DNA of 64,000 nucleotides from Serripes groenlandicus (GCA_031761405.1 JASEVX010000010.1:35192753-35256752); one strand, 5' to 3'; counted from the first letter of the stretch, positions 1-13,400 are shown. Made by a program: numbers and translations. The notes: a model not told the origin generated them from the letters alone.

Positions 1-60
1 GAGTTTACACGATATATTTGTTCTGTTTGTTTATAGGTCAGGGTCTCATTCCAATTTAAA
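1..60 (+). repeat. Edge of a 64-bp satellite array
   Basis: One monomer of the 64-bp satellite ('gtttacacgatatatttg' and 'aggtcagg' motifs) at the window edge, followed by decayed copies to about 180. The array probably continues to the left. Confidence 0.7.
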
Positions 61-381
61 ATAGGAGATTACAAGCTATATTTGTTTATAGGTGAAGGTC
101 AGATCTTATTATAAGATAGGAGATAATGCTCTAAATTTGTTCTGTTTCTTAATAGGTCAAGTTCACACCACATTTTTAAAGATAAACATTTCGCCCCGAA
201 CCGGTTGTCTTATAGATCTTTTCGCTGCATCTTTTTCATATTGATACATTCTCTTCTATTCTCAAATGTTAAATCCATTTTCTACACTGTCGTTTTCCCA
301 CATACAACAAACCTTTAGCAAACAACTTTGAAATAATCTTGGCAAAATATGTGAAAACCAATATTTTTGAGAGTTATTATT

Positions 382-514
382 AAACAATTGAATATATTGT
401 GATCAAAGCTAAAATTGTTCAAGATGGGCAATTTCACCTTTTACAACAATGTTTTCAAAAGTCGTCTGCTGCAGTGGAGTCAGAAAGCGTCTGTTTGTGG
501 GAAAGGGTTAATAA
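382..514. mobile_element. piggyBac-like MITE fragment in A
   Basis: Contains the family's subterminal motif 'gtcgtctgctgcag' and ends 'gggaaagggttaa', as in the TTAA-flanked elements near 43 kb and 62 kb. The left terminus is not intact. Mirror copy at 38922-39054; a related piece lies in A' near 10006-10120. Confidence 0.55.
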
Positions 515-847
515 TATTTTAGACATACTATATTATTACATGTATGTATTGCTATTTGAACGTCAATTCAAAAGACAGAGAAAGTGTTTGCTGTGCAAAT
601 GTATGAAGTGAACAAAGCGTAAAACGACTGCCTGATCTTACCTAAATAGACTAAATTATTAAGTAGAAGCGGAGCTCCAAGAAAAACCATCGCCAATTTT
701 AATGTAAATATAACAAATGTATACAAACATCTGTTGCCAAAGGGAACTGTTTTTATAAAAAATAAATATGAAACTTTCCCTTGCTAATTAGCGACCAGTG
801 TATATTCTGATACAGTTGCGTGAATGCGAATATTGATCACAGATCAC

Positions 848-1047
848 ACCAGTACTCAACACAAGATACTTTATAAGGAACTGGCTTCTTTTCCATATAG
901 CCTGTTAGCCAATTGTTGAAAGACGAATGACGCTTGTCACAGTGACTTTTGTCAAACGTCGGACAGAATGTTGGCCAAGCTGGGGTTCGAACTCACAGCC
1001 CCTGGATTGACAAGCCGCATCGCTACTGACTGAGCTACCGGGGCTCG
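848..1047 (-). mobile_element. tRNA-derived SINE, 5' part (outer copy)
   Basis: On the minus strand the head reads as a tRNA-like pol III promoter: A-box-like 'tagctcagtcagtagcg' and B-box 'gagttcgaacccc'. A body shared with the SINE at 59978-60280 follows. The distal end with the simple-repeat tail is missing. Mirror copy 38389-38588. Not a functional tRNA, because the acceptor arms do not close. Confidence 0.75.
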
Positions 1048-1220
1048 GCCGATGCATCGATCATGGTAGTTGGTAGTCTCAGTTATTTTTACAAATGATC
1101 AAAATGTAAACACAGGTTCAGCTAAATACATTGGTAAATGTAATATAATGAAGTTTGCTGGCATTTCTGAGGGATATACGTCCATGTCAGCATGTACATC
1201 TGCTCAGTCCTGTCAAACTA

Positions 1221-1483
1221 TGAGCCGTCCCTCGAGAAAACCAACATTATGGCCTCTGCGTAATGTTTCGAAGCATATGAGGCTGCGTAGTCCGCACAAA
1301 CTGATCCGGGCCGACACATTCCGTCTCAGGAGGTTAGACGTATAGAGTAATGATTCCTGAAACAGAAAATCCACAGAGAGCGAAAAGTGTATATCCGGGT
1401 AAGCCTGCGTGGCATGCGTAGGCTAATCTGGGTCGAAACTTTACGCAGAGTCCACAATGTTGGTTTAATCGCGAGACGGCTCA
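1221..1483. mobile_element. Hairpin MITE with TGAGCC...GGCTCA ends (outer copy)
   Basis: About 263 bp, nearly self-complementary, with TA dinucleotides on both sides (1219-1220 and 1484-1485). Internal 'attagcctacgcatgcc' type stems and 'gcgtaaagt' motifs recall an abundant hairpin element of dreissenid and other heterodont bivalves; this is from memory, not checked. Two spurious open frames overlap it. Confidence 0.75.
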
Positions 1484-1754
1484 TATCACATCTATACACT
1501 TCACAAACTAAATGGCCACAGGCAACATATTGAGCCCGCTTCAAAGGTTTTCTCATAGAAATAGTGCTCTTCCATGCAATTGCACCACGGACAGACCACG
1601 AGTTGACCTGATAACAGTTAATTAAGGGCATTTTGCGATACCGAAGTAGTTGTAAAATGTCATATTTAGTATAATCCAATATTTTGTTTTTTATTCTTGA
1701 GATACCATATTATTCTGAAGTTTAACATACATCATTTTTTAGTATTTTTTGGGG

Positions 1755-1819
1755 GTGAATATGTGTGCCCAGTAACATGGAAATCCTATGATGCAGGGTT
1801 GAGATGTGGGCCGGACAAG
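1755..1819 (+). pseudogene. Sulfotransferase exon-3-like relic, outer copy
   Basis: Encodes GEYVCPVTWKSYDAGLRCG followed by PDK, then a donor-like 'aag|gtaaag'. The matching inner copy has an upstream acceptor and 14 more residues. Here the 5' part, including the acceptor, was removed by the deletion that joins '...tagtatttt' to the exon, so it is probably not spliced. Assignment to a sulfotransferase rests on its neighbour exon and splice phase; this piece alone carries no diagnostic motif. Confidence 0.45.
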
Positions 1820-3385
1820 GTAAAGTCCTATCAAACAGTACTTATATTTATATATACCGAACCGCCATTGTGACAGCTATGTCGAGCTCATTGTAAGCGG
1901 GCTCGACAATAACAACTTATGGATGGGCTCACATTGTCTGTACTTTAATACTATCCCAATGAGAAAAGATAATTTAAATCATTTCAAACTTGTTTAAAGA
2001 CTTATGATTAGAGCATATAAATATGTCATCTACAAGTACTTATTCTCTTTACAGCAAATAAAACAGATGATATACGTGCTTATATTCTATTATTCTCCGA
2101 GGGAACAAAGACAATTGAACAACATTCACATGGTGATAAATCAACAAAATCCGTGAACAAATTAATCTTTTGTATGTATTGTTTTCTTTAAAGACAAGAT
2201 ATCACATTTAAACCTACACATGAGCGTGTGAAGTGCAAGATTGATTTATGATTATGGATTTTAATTTGAAGTTCCTTGATAACACCGAGGTTAAATACTG
2301 CTGATGCAGTTTTCGGATATGATTGTTCACATTTTGAGACAGTTCTTGTTATTTATATAGCAATCCCTTGGCGTTTTTAGTAAACACTAACACATCGAGC
2401 ACTCGTCGAATGCCATCCGAATTCACCATTCAATATCAATTGATCCCTGATGAAGCTTTGCAACTATGCATCAATGTTTATGCGTATGTGATGATTGAAG
2501 CATTCTAGAAGATCTTGTAAAAAAGAAGCACTAACAACGTTAATCATGTTTCGTGTGGTGGCTCATCTTCTTGGTTGACATTGTCATCGTTGCGATCGTT
2601 AATCAAAGTCAGCATATTCGAGTTTGTTGAATATGACTAGTGTCTGAATTGCTTGCCCGTGTTTCGATGTTTTATTATAATACGGGTATTAAGTAAATAC
2701 TCGACTATAGTATGGGTTGCATGAAAGTGCTGCAACGTATTACATTTCTTGCAGCTGCATATCTTTACTGTTTGATTCCAACCACTTTTGAGCGTTATTT
2801 GTATGCACCTTTGTCTGACATGGTTCTCATGAAACTAAACACATCAAGGTATTGAATGATATAAATCGTCGTATGGCAATTGAAGTTATTATAGAAGAAG
2901 AAGACGTCATTAATAATAGCGATTTGAGCACACATTTACAAACACGAAGCAAAATTACAAAACAGTTATCAATACCCGGCCAATAATTATATTCAGCTTA
3001 GTTAACGAGTTTATTAAAAGTGATTAAAAATAAACACTCATGAGATATTCTATTTATCACATAAAGAGATTTATGAGGATAAAATATATTTAACGTTTAC
3101 AATATTTCTAGATGAAATGTACCGGTTTTGACGCCATAGTGACTAACATTTTGACGTCAAACCGCTGACGTGAAGTTATTTTCATAGTCATTCGGTCATG
3201 TTTTATTACACATGTTACATAATTATAAAGAAATACCTAATGGGTGTATTATATCAAATACAAGCATTGTCATGTGATATATACACACTTTTTAATGCTG
3301 GGCTATCCCACGATGTATTGACACAATAGTGTACATAACGTATCTGAAATCTACATTGTCACCTTTAAAGGTGATGGAAGTACAA

Positions 3386-3527
3386 CAAGTTTACACCCGA
3401 ACCCCAAGTGGAAGTCGATGCCAGGAAATGCTGGTTTAAAGGAACCCAAATACGTTATCCTGGATTATATCCACAAGTTTTTACCGAAAGCCAAACTCAT
3501 AATGGCTGTCAGGGATCCTGTGGATAG
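3386..3527 (+). pseudogene. Sulfotransferase 3'-PB exon relic, outer copy
   Basis: Homologous to the inner exon at 32243-32382 and still encodes the 3'-phosphate-binding stretch (...FLPKAKLIMAVRDPVD). Three defects are visible. Two extra bases near the 5' end shift the frame. The upstream acceptor region is replaced by an insertion. The donor GT has become TT ('gatag|ttgag'), so reading runs into a stop. Known for the family: the R..V.R..S motif contacts the 3'-phosphate of PAPS. Confidence 0.65.
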
Positions 3528-3999
3528 TTGAGCTATTTATTTTTAAAGTGTTATTAGAACATCTTAAATAAGTATCCAATAGAAATACATCATGACAGCT
3601 GCGAGTTCCTCAAAACCCAACAACAACTACATAATTTGCTTTCTCCACGAAATGTCTTACGATTTGTTCTATTTTATTAATTCGTCGAAAAGGTCTGTCC
3701 ACGAATTGACCTAATTTGTTTATAGCTCTTGTCCTGTGTTATATTACCTATATATTTTCAGGCGCAAATACATGCATATTGCCATGCGCGGTTCAGACAC
3801 GACAGATTAAAATTCCGTATTGTTCACGTGTATAATACGGAAATGTGACGTCAGACAGTGCACGGACTTCTTTCAGCGAGGTTCCCGTTTTGAATCTTCG
3901 CTACGTAGTAAAATATGCAGACAACCAGTACTATTTAGGAAAATCGTTCGCTTCTTTTATGTATCGAAAACATAGCATCAAATTTAATAAAAACCTGCA

Positions 4000-5524
4000 A
4001 ATATTACATGTATCCTAAGGCTGGTACATCCGGAGCGCCGATCATATACCGTCGATGTTTTAATTATAGTTGTTACCATTTTCCTAAAAGAAGAATCACA
4101 CCATTCAGAATGTTTGATAATATGAATTAAGGCACAGTCTGTGAACGTTTCGGGAAGTGCATTCAGTCTCAGCAGATGTAATCCCCTGCTCAAAAGATAC
4201 ATGTAAGCTGTTGTGCGATAAACCATTTACTATTTGCGGCTATAGCTCACTTGATAATAAATAAGGTTGTCAAGGGGTTGGGAGTTCAAGTTCAAGCTCA
4301 GTGGACTTACATCCCGAAAGTCAAAGACTACTTTTCCCAGTGAAATTGAAAATTTTCCTCGAAACTTGAAAGGTTATAGATCATATCATGACCCTGAGAG
4401 TAGAGGGAATATCCCCAAAGCAATGATAAATCAGAGACATATACATATGTATATTTCTCTGGATAAATGCATCAACATTTTCAAAAGAAACCCTGAATAT
4501 TTCTGCTAACTGATCTTGAAATAAGACACGCAGTTGTTTAGTTTTGTCATGCTACCACTTTCTGATGCCGCCTTGAACAAGTTATGAAATGGCTGAACTA
4601 AAGCACACATTTGCCAAACTATATTGACATAAGAAAAGTAGATTAAGATGAAACAAATGGTATATTACTCCCTTTCTGATGCCACCTGGCAGCATTGATC
4701 TTAAACCAACCAAAAGAACTTTTCATGTACAATCAGTTTGATGAATAATATAGTTTGGATACTTTATTTTCAAACTATATACATGTATTTGCAGCTTTTA
4801 AAATTATGCGATGACGTCACTATTTGCATCATTCTGCAGCGAAAGATTAATCAAACGACGATTTTAAACATGAATGAATAATATTATTTTTGGAAGAAAA
4901 AAGATTAAATGCCAATCCCAACAAACATTGCTCAGGTACAATATTCTTTTTAAAGTGCGTCATTTCAAGTTAAATATTTGCTTCGGAACGTGGATTATTA
5001 TGACGTCAGTCCTTTGCGGTCAGGCCATCTGCAAATTTCCAAATATAATTGGTCGGTTGGCAAATTTTGATGTGGTCGATAATGAGAAAAATCAATTATT
5101 AACCTGTCTCTACCTGGGACAGGTCGGTTTTAGACGTTTTTCGGCTGAAATAATTGCCCGAATCGACCAAGGGGGTAAAATGTCGTTGCACACCTTGTCA
5201 TTATTATCATATCATATGGACCGTATAGAGGGGCTATTTATAGTAACACGGGAGGGGTTCCCAAAAGTATCATTACGATCATTTTTATCATAGCGTATGG
5301 AAAATATAGAGACACCTTTTGAGTATTTTAATGAGGTATTGTGTATTATCCCCATTTTATTCGGACGCCTGTGGTGAATTGAAGAGGTAAATGGCGGATG
5401 CATATTTACTACAATACTTTAGCCACGCCCCATAGAATGTATTCTAATACGTAGGTCTCGCCCAACAACATCATCAAAATAAATTGTCATTGTTTTGTGG
5501 GAGACAATGTATAACTCAATCTAT
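4000..5524. other. Spacer of the inner palindrome
   Basis: About 1.5 kb of sequence between A and A', with no internal inverted copy and present once per outer arm. It has several short open frames (up to 139 codons at 4874-5293) with no recognisable motif, codon bias or splice context. I see no supported gene. It holds exact TGACGTCA octamers. Confidence 0.6.
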
Positions 5525-7053
5525 ATTTTCAGGTTTTTATTAAATTTGATGCTAGGTTTTCGATACATAAAAGAAAGGAACGATTTTCCTAAATAGTACT
5601 GGTTGTCTGCATATTTTACTACGTAGCGCAGATTCAAAACGGGAACCTGGCTGAAAAGAAGTCCGTGCAGTGTCTGACGTCACATTTCTGTATTATACAC
5701 GTGAACAATACGGAATTTTAATCTGTCGTGTCTGAACTGCGCATGGCAATATGCATGTATTTGCACCACGCTTTTGTAAACAACTAACAAAACACAGGAT
5801 AAGAGCTTTAAATGAATTAGGTCAAATCGTGGACAGACCTTTTCGACGAATTAATAAAATAGAACAAATCGTAAGACATTTCGTGGAGAAAGCAAATGAT
5901 GTAGTTGTTGTGTTTCCCCATCAGTATTATTATAAGGGATGACTGCATTTTATTTCTGCTTTGCTATAAGAATTGGACTCTCAATCTTTTTTATCATTGT
6001 TGGGCCGAGACCTTCGTGTGATTTTGATATGACAAGTTTATGTGTTATTTGCAACAACAAAATAATGGCTAATATATATTGTAAACGAGGAGGTGTGCTT
6101 AACAGGAACTACCGAGATAGCAAATGCGCATAATAAAGGAAAGTAATCTGTGTAATAATCCTTCATACTATGTGTACAGTATGTTTCGTTGAAATCCAAT
6201 ATATGGTCAAAACAAAGTGCTATTGTAAAGTGTTCTTGTTAGACTTTTGGGATCGGTAAATTCATTTCCAATTGTAATCTGCAGTTAGCCCCTTGCTGTG
6301 AGCACTTTCAGTGATTTGATTCGTAATGGTTTTGAATATAACTACTTAGCCTGATACAAAATGGTTAGCGTTGTTTTATTGAATAGAGTGGTAAATAGCG
6401 GGTAATATTTACAAAATAAGGCGAAACCTGAGATGTGGTGAATTAAATGATACTGGAAAATTAATTTATCTAAGAGCATTCATGACAAGTATATATATAC
6501 TGCACGTCCATAATGATAGCATCCAGATGGACAATGTTTATAAGAAGTTTCCTGGATTTTTATGAAACTTATAGTTCATCGATACTTCATTGGTTCTTTT
6601 TTAGTAGAAGCTTTTTACATGATATATTATTTGAAAGTTTAAATAACAAAAACACAAGACGTTTGTTAGAAAAGCAAATCAGACACCTCCATATGAGCAT
6701 AATTGTTTAAATAATTGACATCTGACTCCCGCGTACCTCTGTTGGACCACTGCACCTGACACTAGGTAAATGCAGAAAGGTGTCTTCGTGAATTTACGTA
6801 TAGATCTGCGGAGGTAATGGGTTCATCTGTCTTAAACGAAGACCGATATTATTGTGATATAGGTGGGTTATCATATCGGGACTGAACATCAATAAAGCAT
6901 TAAAGGCATATTGTATACCGCTTTTCGGTTTGAACGGTCTGTTTTAGGTATAAAAACATCCCGGGTTTTGAGGCACTCGCAGCTGTCATGATGGATTGCC
7001 ATTGGATACTTATTTGAGATGTTCTAATAACACTTTTAAAATAAACAGCTCAC

Positions 7054-7193
7054 CTATCCACAGGATTCCTGACAGCTATTATGAGTTTGGCTTTTGGTAA
7101 AAACTTGCGGATGTAATCCAGGATAACGTATTTGGGTTCCTTTAAACCAGCATTTCCTGGCATCGACTTCCACTTGGGGTTCGTGTAAACTTG
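7054..7193 (-). pseudogene. Sulfotransferase 3'-PB exon, left inner copy
   Basis: Mirror of 32243-32382: 140 nt, frame open, acceptor 'tacag|caag' and donor 'gatag|gtgagc' both present. It encodes ...KYVILDYIRKFLPKAKLII and AVRNPVDR, the 3'-phosphate-binding region of carbohydrate sulfotransferases. No following exon (expected to begin with a LYSxY-like stretch) was found in the arm, so I treat it as a gene fragment rather than a working gene. Confidence 0.65.
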
Positions 7194-8464
7194 CTGTACA
7201 ATGTAGATTTCAGATACGTAATGTACACTATTGTATCAATACACCATGGGATAGCCCAGCATTAACAATTGTGTATATATCTTTATCACATGACAATGCT
7301 TGATTCGATCTAATACACCCATTACGTATTTCTTTATAATTATGTAACATGTGTAATATAACATTACTGAATGAATATGAAAATGACGTCACGTCAGCGG
7401 TTTGACGTCAAAATGTTAGTCACTTTGGCGTCAAAACCTGTTAATTTCATCTAGAAATATTGTAAACGTTAAGAACATTTTATCTAAATACGCCTCATAA
7501 ATCTCTTCATGTGATAAATAGAATATCTCATGTGTGTTTATTTATTATCACTTTTACTAAGCTCGTTAACTATGCTGAATATAATCTCGGCATACTTATT
7601 GGCAGCATTGTTATACGGTTTACTGAAGAAATTAAAACAATTTTGGAACACCCGATTTTCTTTTGGTGTTTCGTCATGTGATACAAATAATCTGACATAC
7701 GTTATCATTTCATAAAAAGTTTTATTAAATGTTATATGAAATGACAAATCATATCAATATAATTCTTATTTGTATATGATAATTGTGTAAGAATTAAGTG
7801 TTAGGTAAGTCTTTGGCCTGTGGGGCCGGGTATCGATAACGGTTTTGTAATTTTGCATCGTGTTTGTAAATGTGTGCTCAAATCGCTATTATAAATGACG
7901 CCTTCTTCTTCTATAATAACTTCAATTGACATAGGACGATTTATATCATTCATTAACTTGATGTGTTTAGTTTCATGAGAAATATTTCAGACAAAAGTGC
8001 ATACAAATAACGCTCAAAAGTGGTTGGAATCAAACAGTAAAGATATGCAGCTGCAAGAAATGTAATACGTTGCAGAACTTTCATGCAACCCATACTAGAG
8101 TTGAGTATTTACTTCATACCCGTATTATAATAAAACATCGAAACACGGGCAAGCAATTCAGACACGTGTCATATTTAACAGACTCGGATATGCTGACTTT
8201 GATTAACGATCGCAACGATGACAATGTCAATCAGAAAGATGAGCCACCACACGAAACATGATTAACGTTGTTATTGCTGCTTTTTTACAAGATCTTCTAG
8301 ATCACATACTAATAAACATTGATTCATAATTGCAAAGCTTCATCAGGGATCTATTGATATTAAATGGTGAATTCGGATGGAATTCGACGAATGCTAGGTG
8401 TGTTTGCTATATAAATAACAAGAACTGTCTCAAAATGTGAACAATCATGTTTGATAGGACTAAC

Positions 8465-8571
8465 CTTGTCCGGCCCACAACTCAACTCTGCATCATAGGA
8501 TTTCCATGTTACTGGGCACACATATTCACCATTATGATGTAAAGTGTCGTGCCTAAGACCCGGGTCTGCAC
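8465..8571 (-). pseudogene. Sulfotransferase exon-3-like piece, left inner copy
   Basis: Mirror of 30865-30971: 107 nt with acceptor 'cttttag' and donor 'aag|gtta', phase 1 in and phase 0 out, matching the next exon at 7054-7193. A decayed duplicate of its core (HHGEHVCRVTWTSYDAS) lies just upstream at about 8620-8665. Confidence 0.5.
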
Positions 8572-9355
8572 CTAAAAGCTCAAGGTCACACTTAGATGTC
8601 AAAGGTCAAAATTAGAAACGATGCATCATAGGATGTCCAAGTTACACGGCATACATGTTCTCCATGATGAGGTGATGATGGCAGGAGTAAAAAAAATAAA
8701 TGTAATGATGGAGACTGTTCCCTTTTAACCTGTTTCCACTTGAAAACACGTTTTAACGCATATGCAGTAGACAATCTTTGTCTTTACTGTTCTACAGTTG
8801 GATACTGTGCCGACCATAATTATTTGTTTGATAAACTTCTAAATCATTGACGGTCTTAACAAAACTTACTTTCCTATGGTTTCCTATTTGTTTGTCCACT
8901 TCTGACAACACTTCTCTGCAGAATTAATGTCCACATTCCAAAAGTAGGATTGAAGTACCAAAACGAAATATATTCAGTTATTCAAAAAATATTCTGTTTA
9001 AGGATTTATTAATTTTAATGAAGATAAGTACATGTGTCTTTCAATACATGTGTCGGTGTGTTAAATATGCCTGAACCTTTCATACAGAAAGAAAATACTA
9101 AAAATGATGTATGTTAAACTTCAGGATAATATGGTATCTGAAGAATAAAAAACAAAATGTGGGGTTATAATAAATATGACATTTTAAAACCACTTCGGTA
9201 TCGCAGAAAGCCCTTAATTAACTGCAGTCAGGTCAACTCTTGGTCGGTCCGTGTTGCAGTTGCATAGAAGAGCACTATAGCTGTGACAAAACATTTGAAG
9301 CGGGCTCAATATGTTGCTTATAGCCATTTAGTTTGTGAAGTTTATAGATGTGATT

Positions 9356-9617
9356 TGAGCCGTCCCGCGATTAAACCAACATTGTGGATTCGGCATAAAG
9401 TATCGACCCGGATTAGCCTAAGCATGCCGTGCAGGCTTACCCGGTTGGACACTGTTCGCCTTCTGTGGATTTTCTGTTTCAGGAATCATTACTCTATACC
9501 TCTAACCTCCTGAGACGTTATGTGTCGGCTCGGATCAGTCTGCGCGGACTACGCAGGCTCATATTCGTCGATACATTACGCAGAGGCCATAATGTTTTTT
9601 TCTCGCTGGACGGCTCA
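9356..9617. mobile_element. Hairpin MITE with TGAGCC ends (inner copy)
   Basis: Homologue of 1221-1483 within A', ending GGCTCA followed by TA. The left flank has drifted from TA to TT. Its presence at the equivalent place in A and A' shows that insertion predates the inner duplication. Confidence 0.7.
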
Positions 9618-9832
9618 TATTATGACAAGACTGAGCAGACGTACATACTGACATGGACGTATATCCTTCAGAAATGCCAGCCGGTGTATATTTTCTCGTT
9701 TTATCATGCTAATTACTGTAAAACAAACGTCATTATATCACCTTTACCAAAGTGTTTATCTTAACCTGTGTTTACATTTAGATCATTTGTAAAGATAACT
9801 GCGACTACCAACTACCATGCTCGGTACGTCGG

Positions 9833-10002
9833 CCGAGCCCCGGTAGCTCAATCGGTAGCGATGCGGGTTGTCAATCTAGGGGTTGTGAGTTTGAACCCCA
9901 GCTCGGACAACATTCTTTCCGACGTTTGACAAAAGTCACTGTGACAAGCGTCATTCGTCTTTCACCAATGGGCTAACAGTCTATATGGAAAAGCGACCAG
10001 AC
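9833..10002 (+). mobile_element. tRNA-derived SINE head (inner copy)
   Basis: Plus-strand tRNA-like head (A box 'tagctcaatcggtagcg', B box 'gagtttgaacccc') and part of the body. It is cut off at 'ggaaaagcgacc', where the piggyBac-like MITE sequence begins ('agacgctttctgactcc'). Mirror copy 29434-29603 (minus). Confidence 0.7.
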
Positions 10003-10440
10003 GCTTTCTGACTCCACTGCAGCAGACAACTTTTGAAAACATTATTGCAAAAGTTGAAATTGCCCATCTTGAGCAATTTCACCTTTGATCATAATGTTTT
10101 CAATTTTTTAATATTTTAACTCTCGAAAATATTGGTTTTCACATATTTTGCCAAGATGCTTTCAAAGTTGTCTGCTAATGGTTTGTTGTATCGTGGAAAT
10201 ACGACTGTGTAGACAATGGATTTAACATTTGAGAATAGAAGACAATGTATCGATATGAAAAAATGCACCGAAAAGATCTATAAGACAACCGATCCGGGTT
10301 GAAATGTTTGTCTTTAATAGTGTGGTGTGAACGTGACCTATTAAGAAACAGAACATATATAGAGCGTAATTTCCTATCTTATAATAAGATCTGACCTTCA
10401 CCTATTAACAAACATGAACACATATAGCACGTAATCTCCT

Positions 10441-13400
10441 AATTTATATTGACATGAGAACCTGACCTTTAAAGACATAGGTCAAATATATCGAGTAAAC
10501 TCCTATTTAATATTGAGATGTGAACCTGACCTTTAAACGAACAGAACAAATATATCGTGTAAACTCCTATTTAAAATTGAGAAGTGAACCTGACCTTTAA
10601 ACAAGCAGAACAAATACATCGTGTAAACTCCTATTTAATATTGAGTTGTGAACCTGACCTTTAAACACACAGAACAAATATATTGTGTAAACTCCTATTT
10701 AATATTGAGATGTGAACCTGACCTTTAAACAAACCGAACACATGTAGAGTATAAACTCCTATTTAATATTGAGTTGTGAACCTGACTAGTAAACAAACAG
10801 AACAAATATATCGTGTAAACTCCTATTTAATATTGAGTTGTGAACCTGACCTTTAAACAAACAGAACAAATATATCGTGTTAACTCCTATTTTATATTGA
10901 GATGTGAACCTGACCTTTAAACACACAGACCAAATGTATCGTGTAAACTCCTATTAGATATTGAGATGTGAATCTGACCTTTGAACACACAGAACAAATA
11001 TATCGTGTAAACTTTTATATAATATTGAAATGTGAACCTGACATTTAAACACACAGACCAAATGTATCGTGTAAACTCCTATTTAATATTGAGATGTGAA
11101 CCTGACATTTAAACACACAGACCAAAATATCGTGTAAACTCCTATTTAATATTGAGATGTGAACCTGACCTTTAAACACACAGAACAAATGTATCGTGTA
11201 AACTCCTATTTAATATTGAGATGTGAACCTAACCTTTAAACACACAGACCAAATGTATCGTGTAAACTCCTATTTAATATTGAGTTGTGAACCTGACTAG
11301 TAAACAAACAGAACACAAATATCGTGTAAACTCCTATTTAATATTGAGATGTGAACCTGACCTTTAAACACACGGACCAAATGTATCGTGTCAACTCCTA
11401 TTTAATATTGAGATGTGAACCTGACCTTTAAACACACCGACCAAATATATCATGTAAACTCCTACTTAATATTGAGATGTGAACCTGACTTTTAAACACA
11501 CAGACCAAATATATCGTGTAAACTCCTATTAAATATTGAGATGTGAACCTGACCTTTAAACACACAGAACAAATATATCGTGTAAACTTCTATTTAATAT
11601 TGAGATGTGAACCTGTTTTTTAAACACATAGAATAAATATCGTGTAAACTCCTATTTAATATTGAGATGTGAACCTGACCTTTAAACACACTGACCAAAT
11701 ATATCGTGTAAACTCCTACTTAATATTGAGATGTGAACCTGACCTTTAAACACACAGACCAAATATATCGTGTAAACTCCTATTAAATATTGAGATGTGA
11801 ACCTGACCTTTAAACACACAGAACAAATATATCGTGTAAACTTTTATATAATATTGAGATGTGAACCTGACATTGAAACACACAGACAAAATGTATCGTG
11901 TAAACTCCTATTTAACATTGAGATGTGAACCTAACCTTTAAACACATAGAACAAATATATCGTGTAAACTCCTATTTAATATTGAAATGAGAACCTGACC
12001 TAACCTTTAAACACATAGAACAAATATATCGTGTAAACTCCTATTTAATATTGAAATGAGAACCTGACCTTTAAACACACAGAACAAATATATCGTGTGA
12101 ACTCCTCTAAGATTTTTTGAGATGTGAACCTGACCTTTAAACAAACAGGACAAATATATCGTGTAAACTCCTATTTAATATTGAGATGTGAACCTGACCT
12201 TTAAACAAGCAGAACACATATATTGTGTAAACTTCTATTTAATATTAAGATGTGAACCTGACTTTTAAACACATAGAACAAATACATCGACTAGACTCTT
12301 ATTTAATATTGAAATGTGAACCTGACCTTTAAAAACACAAAACAAATATATCGTGTAAACTCCTATTAGATTTTGAGATGTCAACCTGTCCTTTAAACAA
12401 ACAGGACAAATATATCGCGTAAACTCCTATTTAATAGTGAGATTTGAACCTGACCTTTAAACAAGCAGAACAAATGTATCGTGTAAACTCCTATTTAATA
12501 TTGATATGTGAAACTAACCTTTAAACACATAGAACAAATATATCGTGTAAACTCTTATTTGATATTGAAATGTGAACCTGACCTTTAAACACACAGAACA
12601 AATATATCGTGTAAACTCCTATTAGATATTGAGACGTGAACCTGACCTTTAAACAAACAGGACAAATATATCGTGTAAACTCCTATTTAATATTGAGATG
12701 TGAACCTGACCTTTAAACAAGCAGAACACATATATCGTGTAAACTTCTATTTAATATTGAGATGTGAACCTGACTTTTAAACAAATAGAACAAATACATC
12801 GAGTAAACTCCTATTTAATATTGAAATGTGAACCTGACCTTTAAACACACAGATCAATTATATCGTGTAAACTCCTATTAGATATTGAGATGTCAACCTG
12901 TCCTTTAAACAAACAGGACAAATATATCGTGTAAACTCCTATTTAATAGTGAGATTTGAACCTGACCTTTAAACACACAGACCAAATATATCGTGTAAAC
13001 TACTATTTAATATTGAGATGTGAACCTGATCTTTGAACAAACAGAACAAATATAACGTGTAAACTTCTATTTAATATTGAGATGTGAACATGACCTTTAA
13101 ACACATATAACAAATATATCGTGTATACTCCTATTAGCTATTGAGATGTGAACCTGACCTTTAAACAAAGAGAACAAAAATATTGTGTGAACTCCTATTT
13201 AATATTGAAATGTGAACCTGACCTTTAAACACACAGAACAAATATATCGTGTAAACTCCTATTAGATATTGAGATGTCAACCTGACCTTTGAACAAACAG
13301 AACAAATATATCGTGTAAACTGCTATTTAATAAATGAGATGTGAACCTGACCTTTAAACACATATAACAAATATATCGTGTATACTCCTATTAGCTATTG

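Larger units (their letters stand above)
61..3999. repeat. Inner inverted repeat, copy A (left)
   Basis: Reverse-complement homologue of 5525-10440, clearly diverged by substitutions and indels, so an older duplication than the outer palindrome. Relative to A' it has ~480 extra bp at about 1838-2317. It lacks the ~0.5 kb corresponding to 8540-9090 and the ~1 kb corresponding to 5918-6962. It carries a SINE, a hairpin MITE and two sulfotransferase-exon relics. Confidence 0.9.
5525..10440. repeat. Inner inverted repeat, copy A' (left)
   Basis: Diverged reverse complement of 61-3999. It carries a ~1.05-kb segment (about 5918-6962) absent from A, the better-preserved sulfotransferase exons on the minus strand, a SINE head and a hairpin MITE. 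Its outer end passes into the 64-bp satellite, as A does at the window edge. The full unit is therefore satellite, A, spacer, A', satellite, with satellites in inverted orientation. Confidence 0.9.

Noticed and set aside
4874..5293. 139-codon open frame in the spacer
   Set aside because: No motif, no codon bias and no splice context. Its presence twice only reflects the palindrome.
9833..9905. Possible functional tRNA gene
   Set aside because: A and B boxes are present but the acceptor and anticodon arms do not fold properly, and a SINE body follows.
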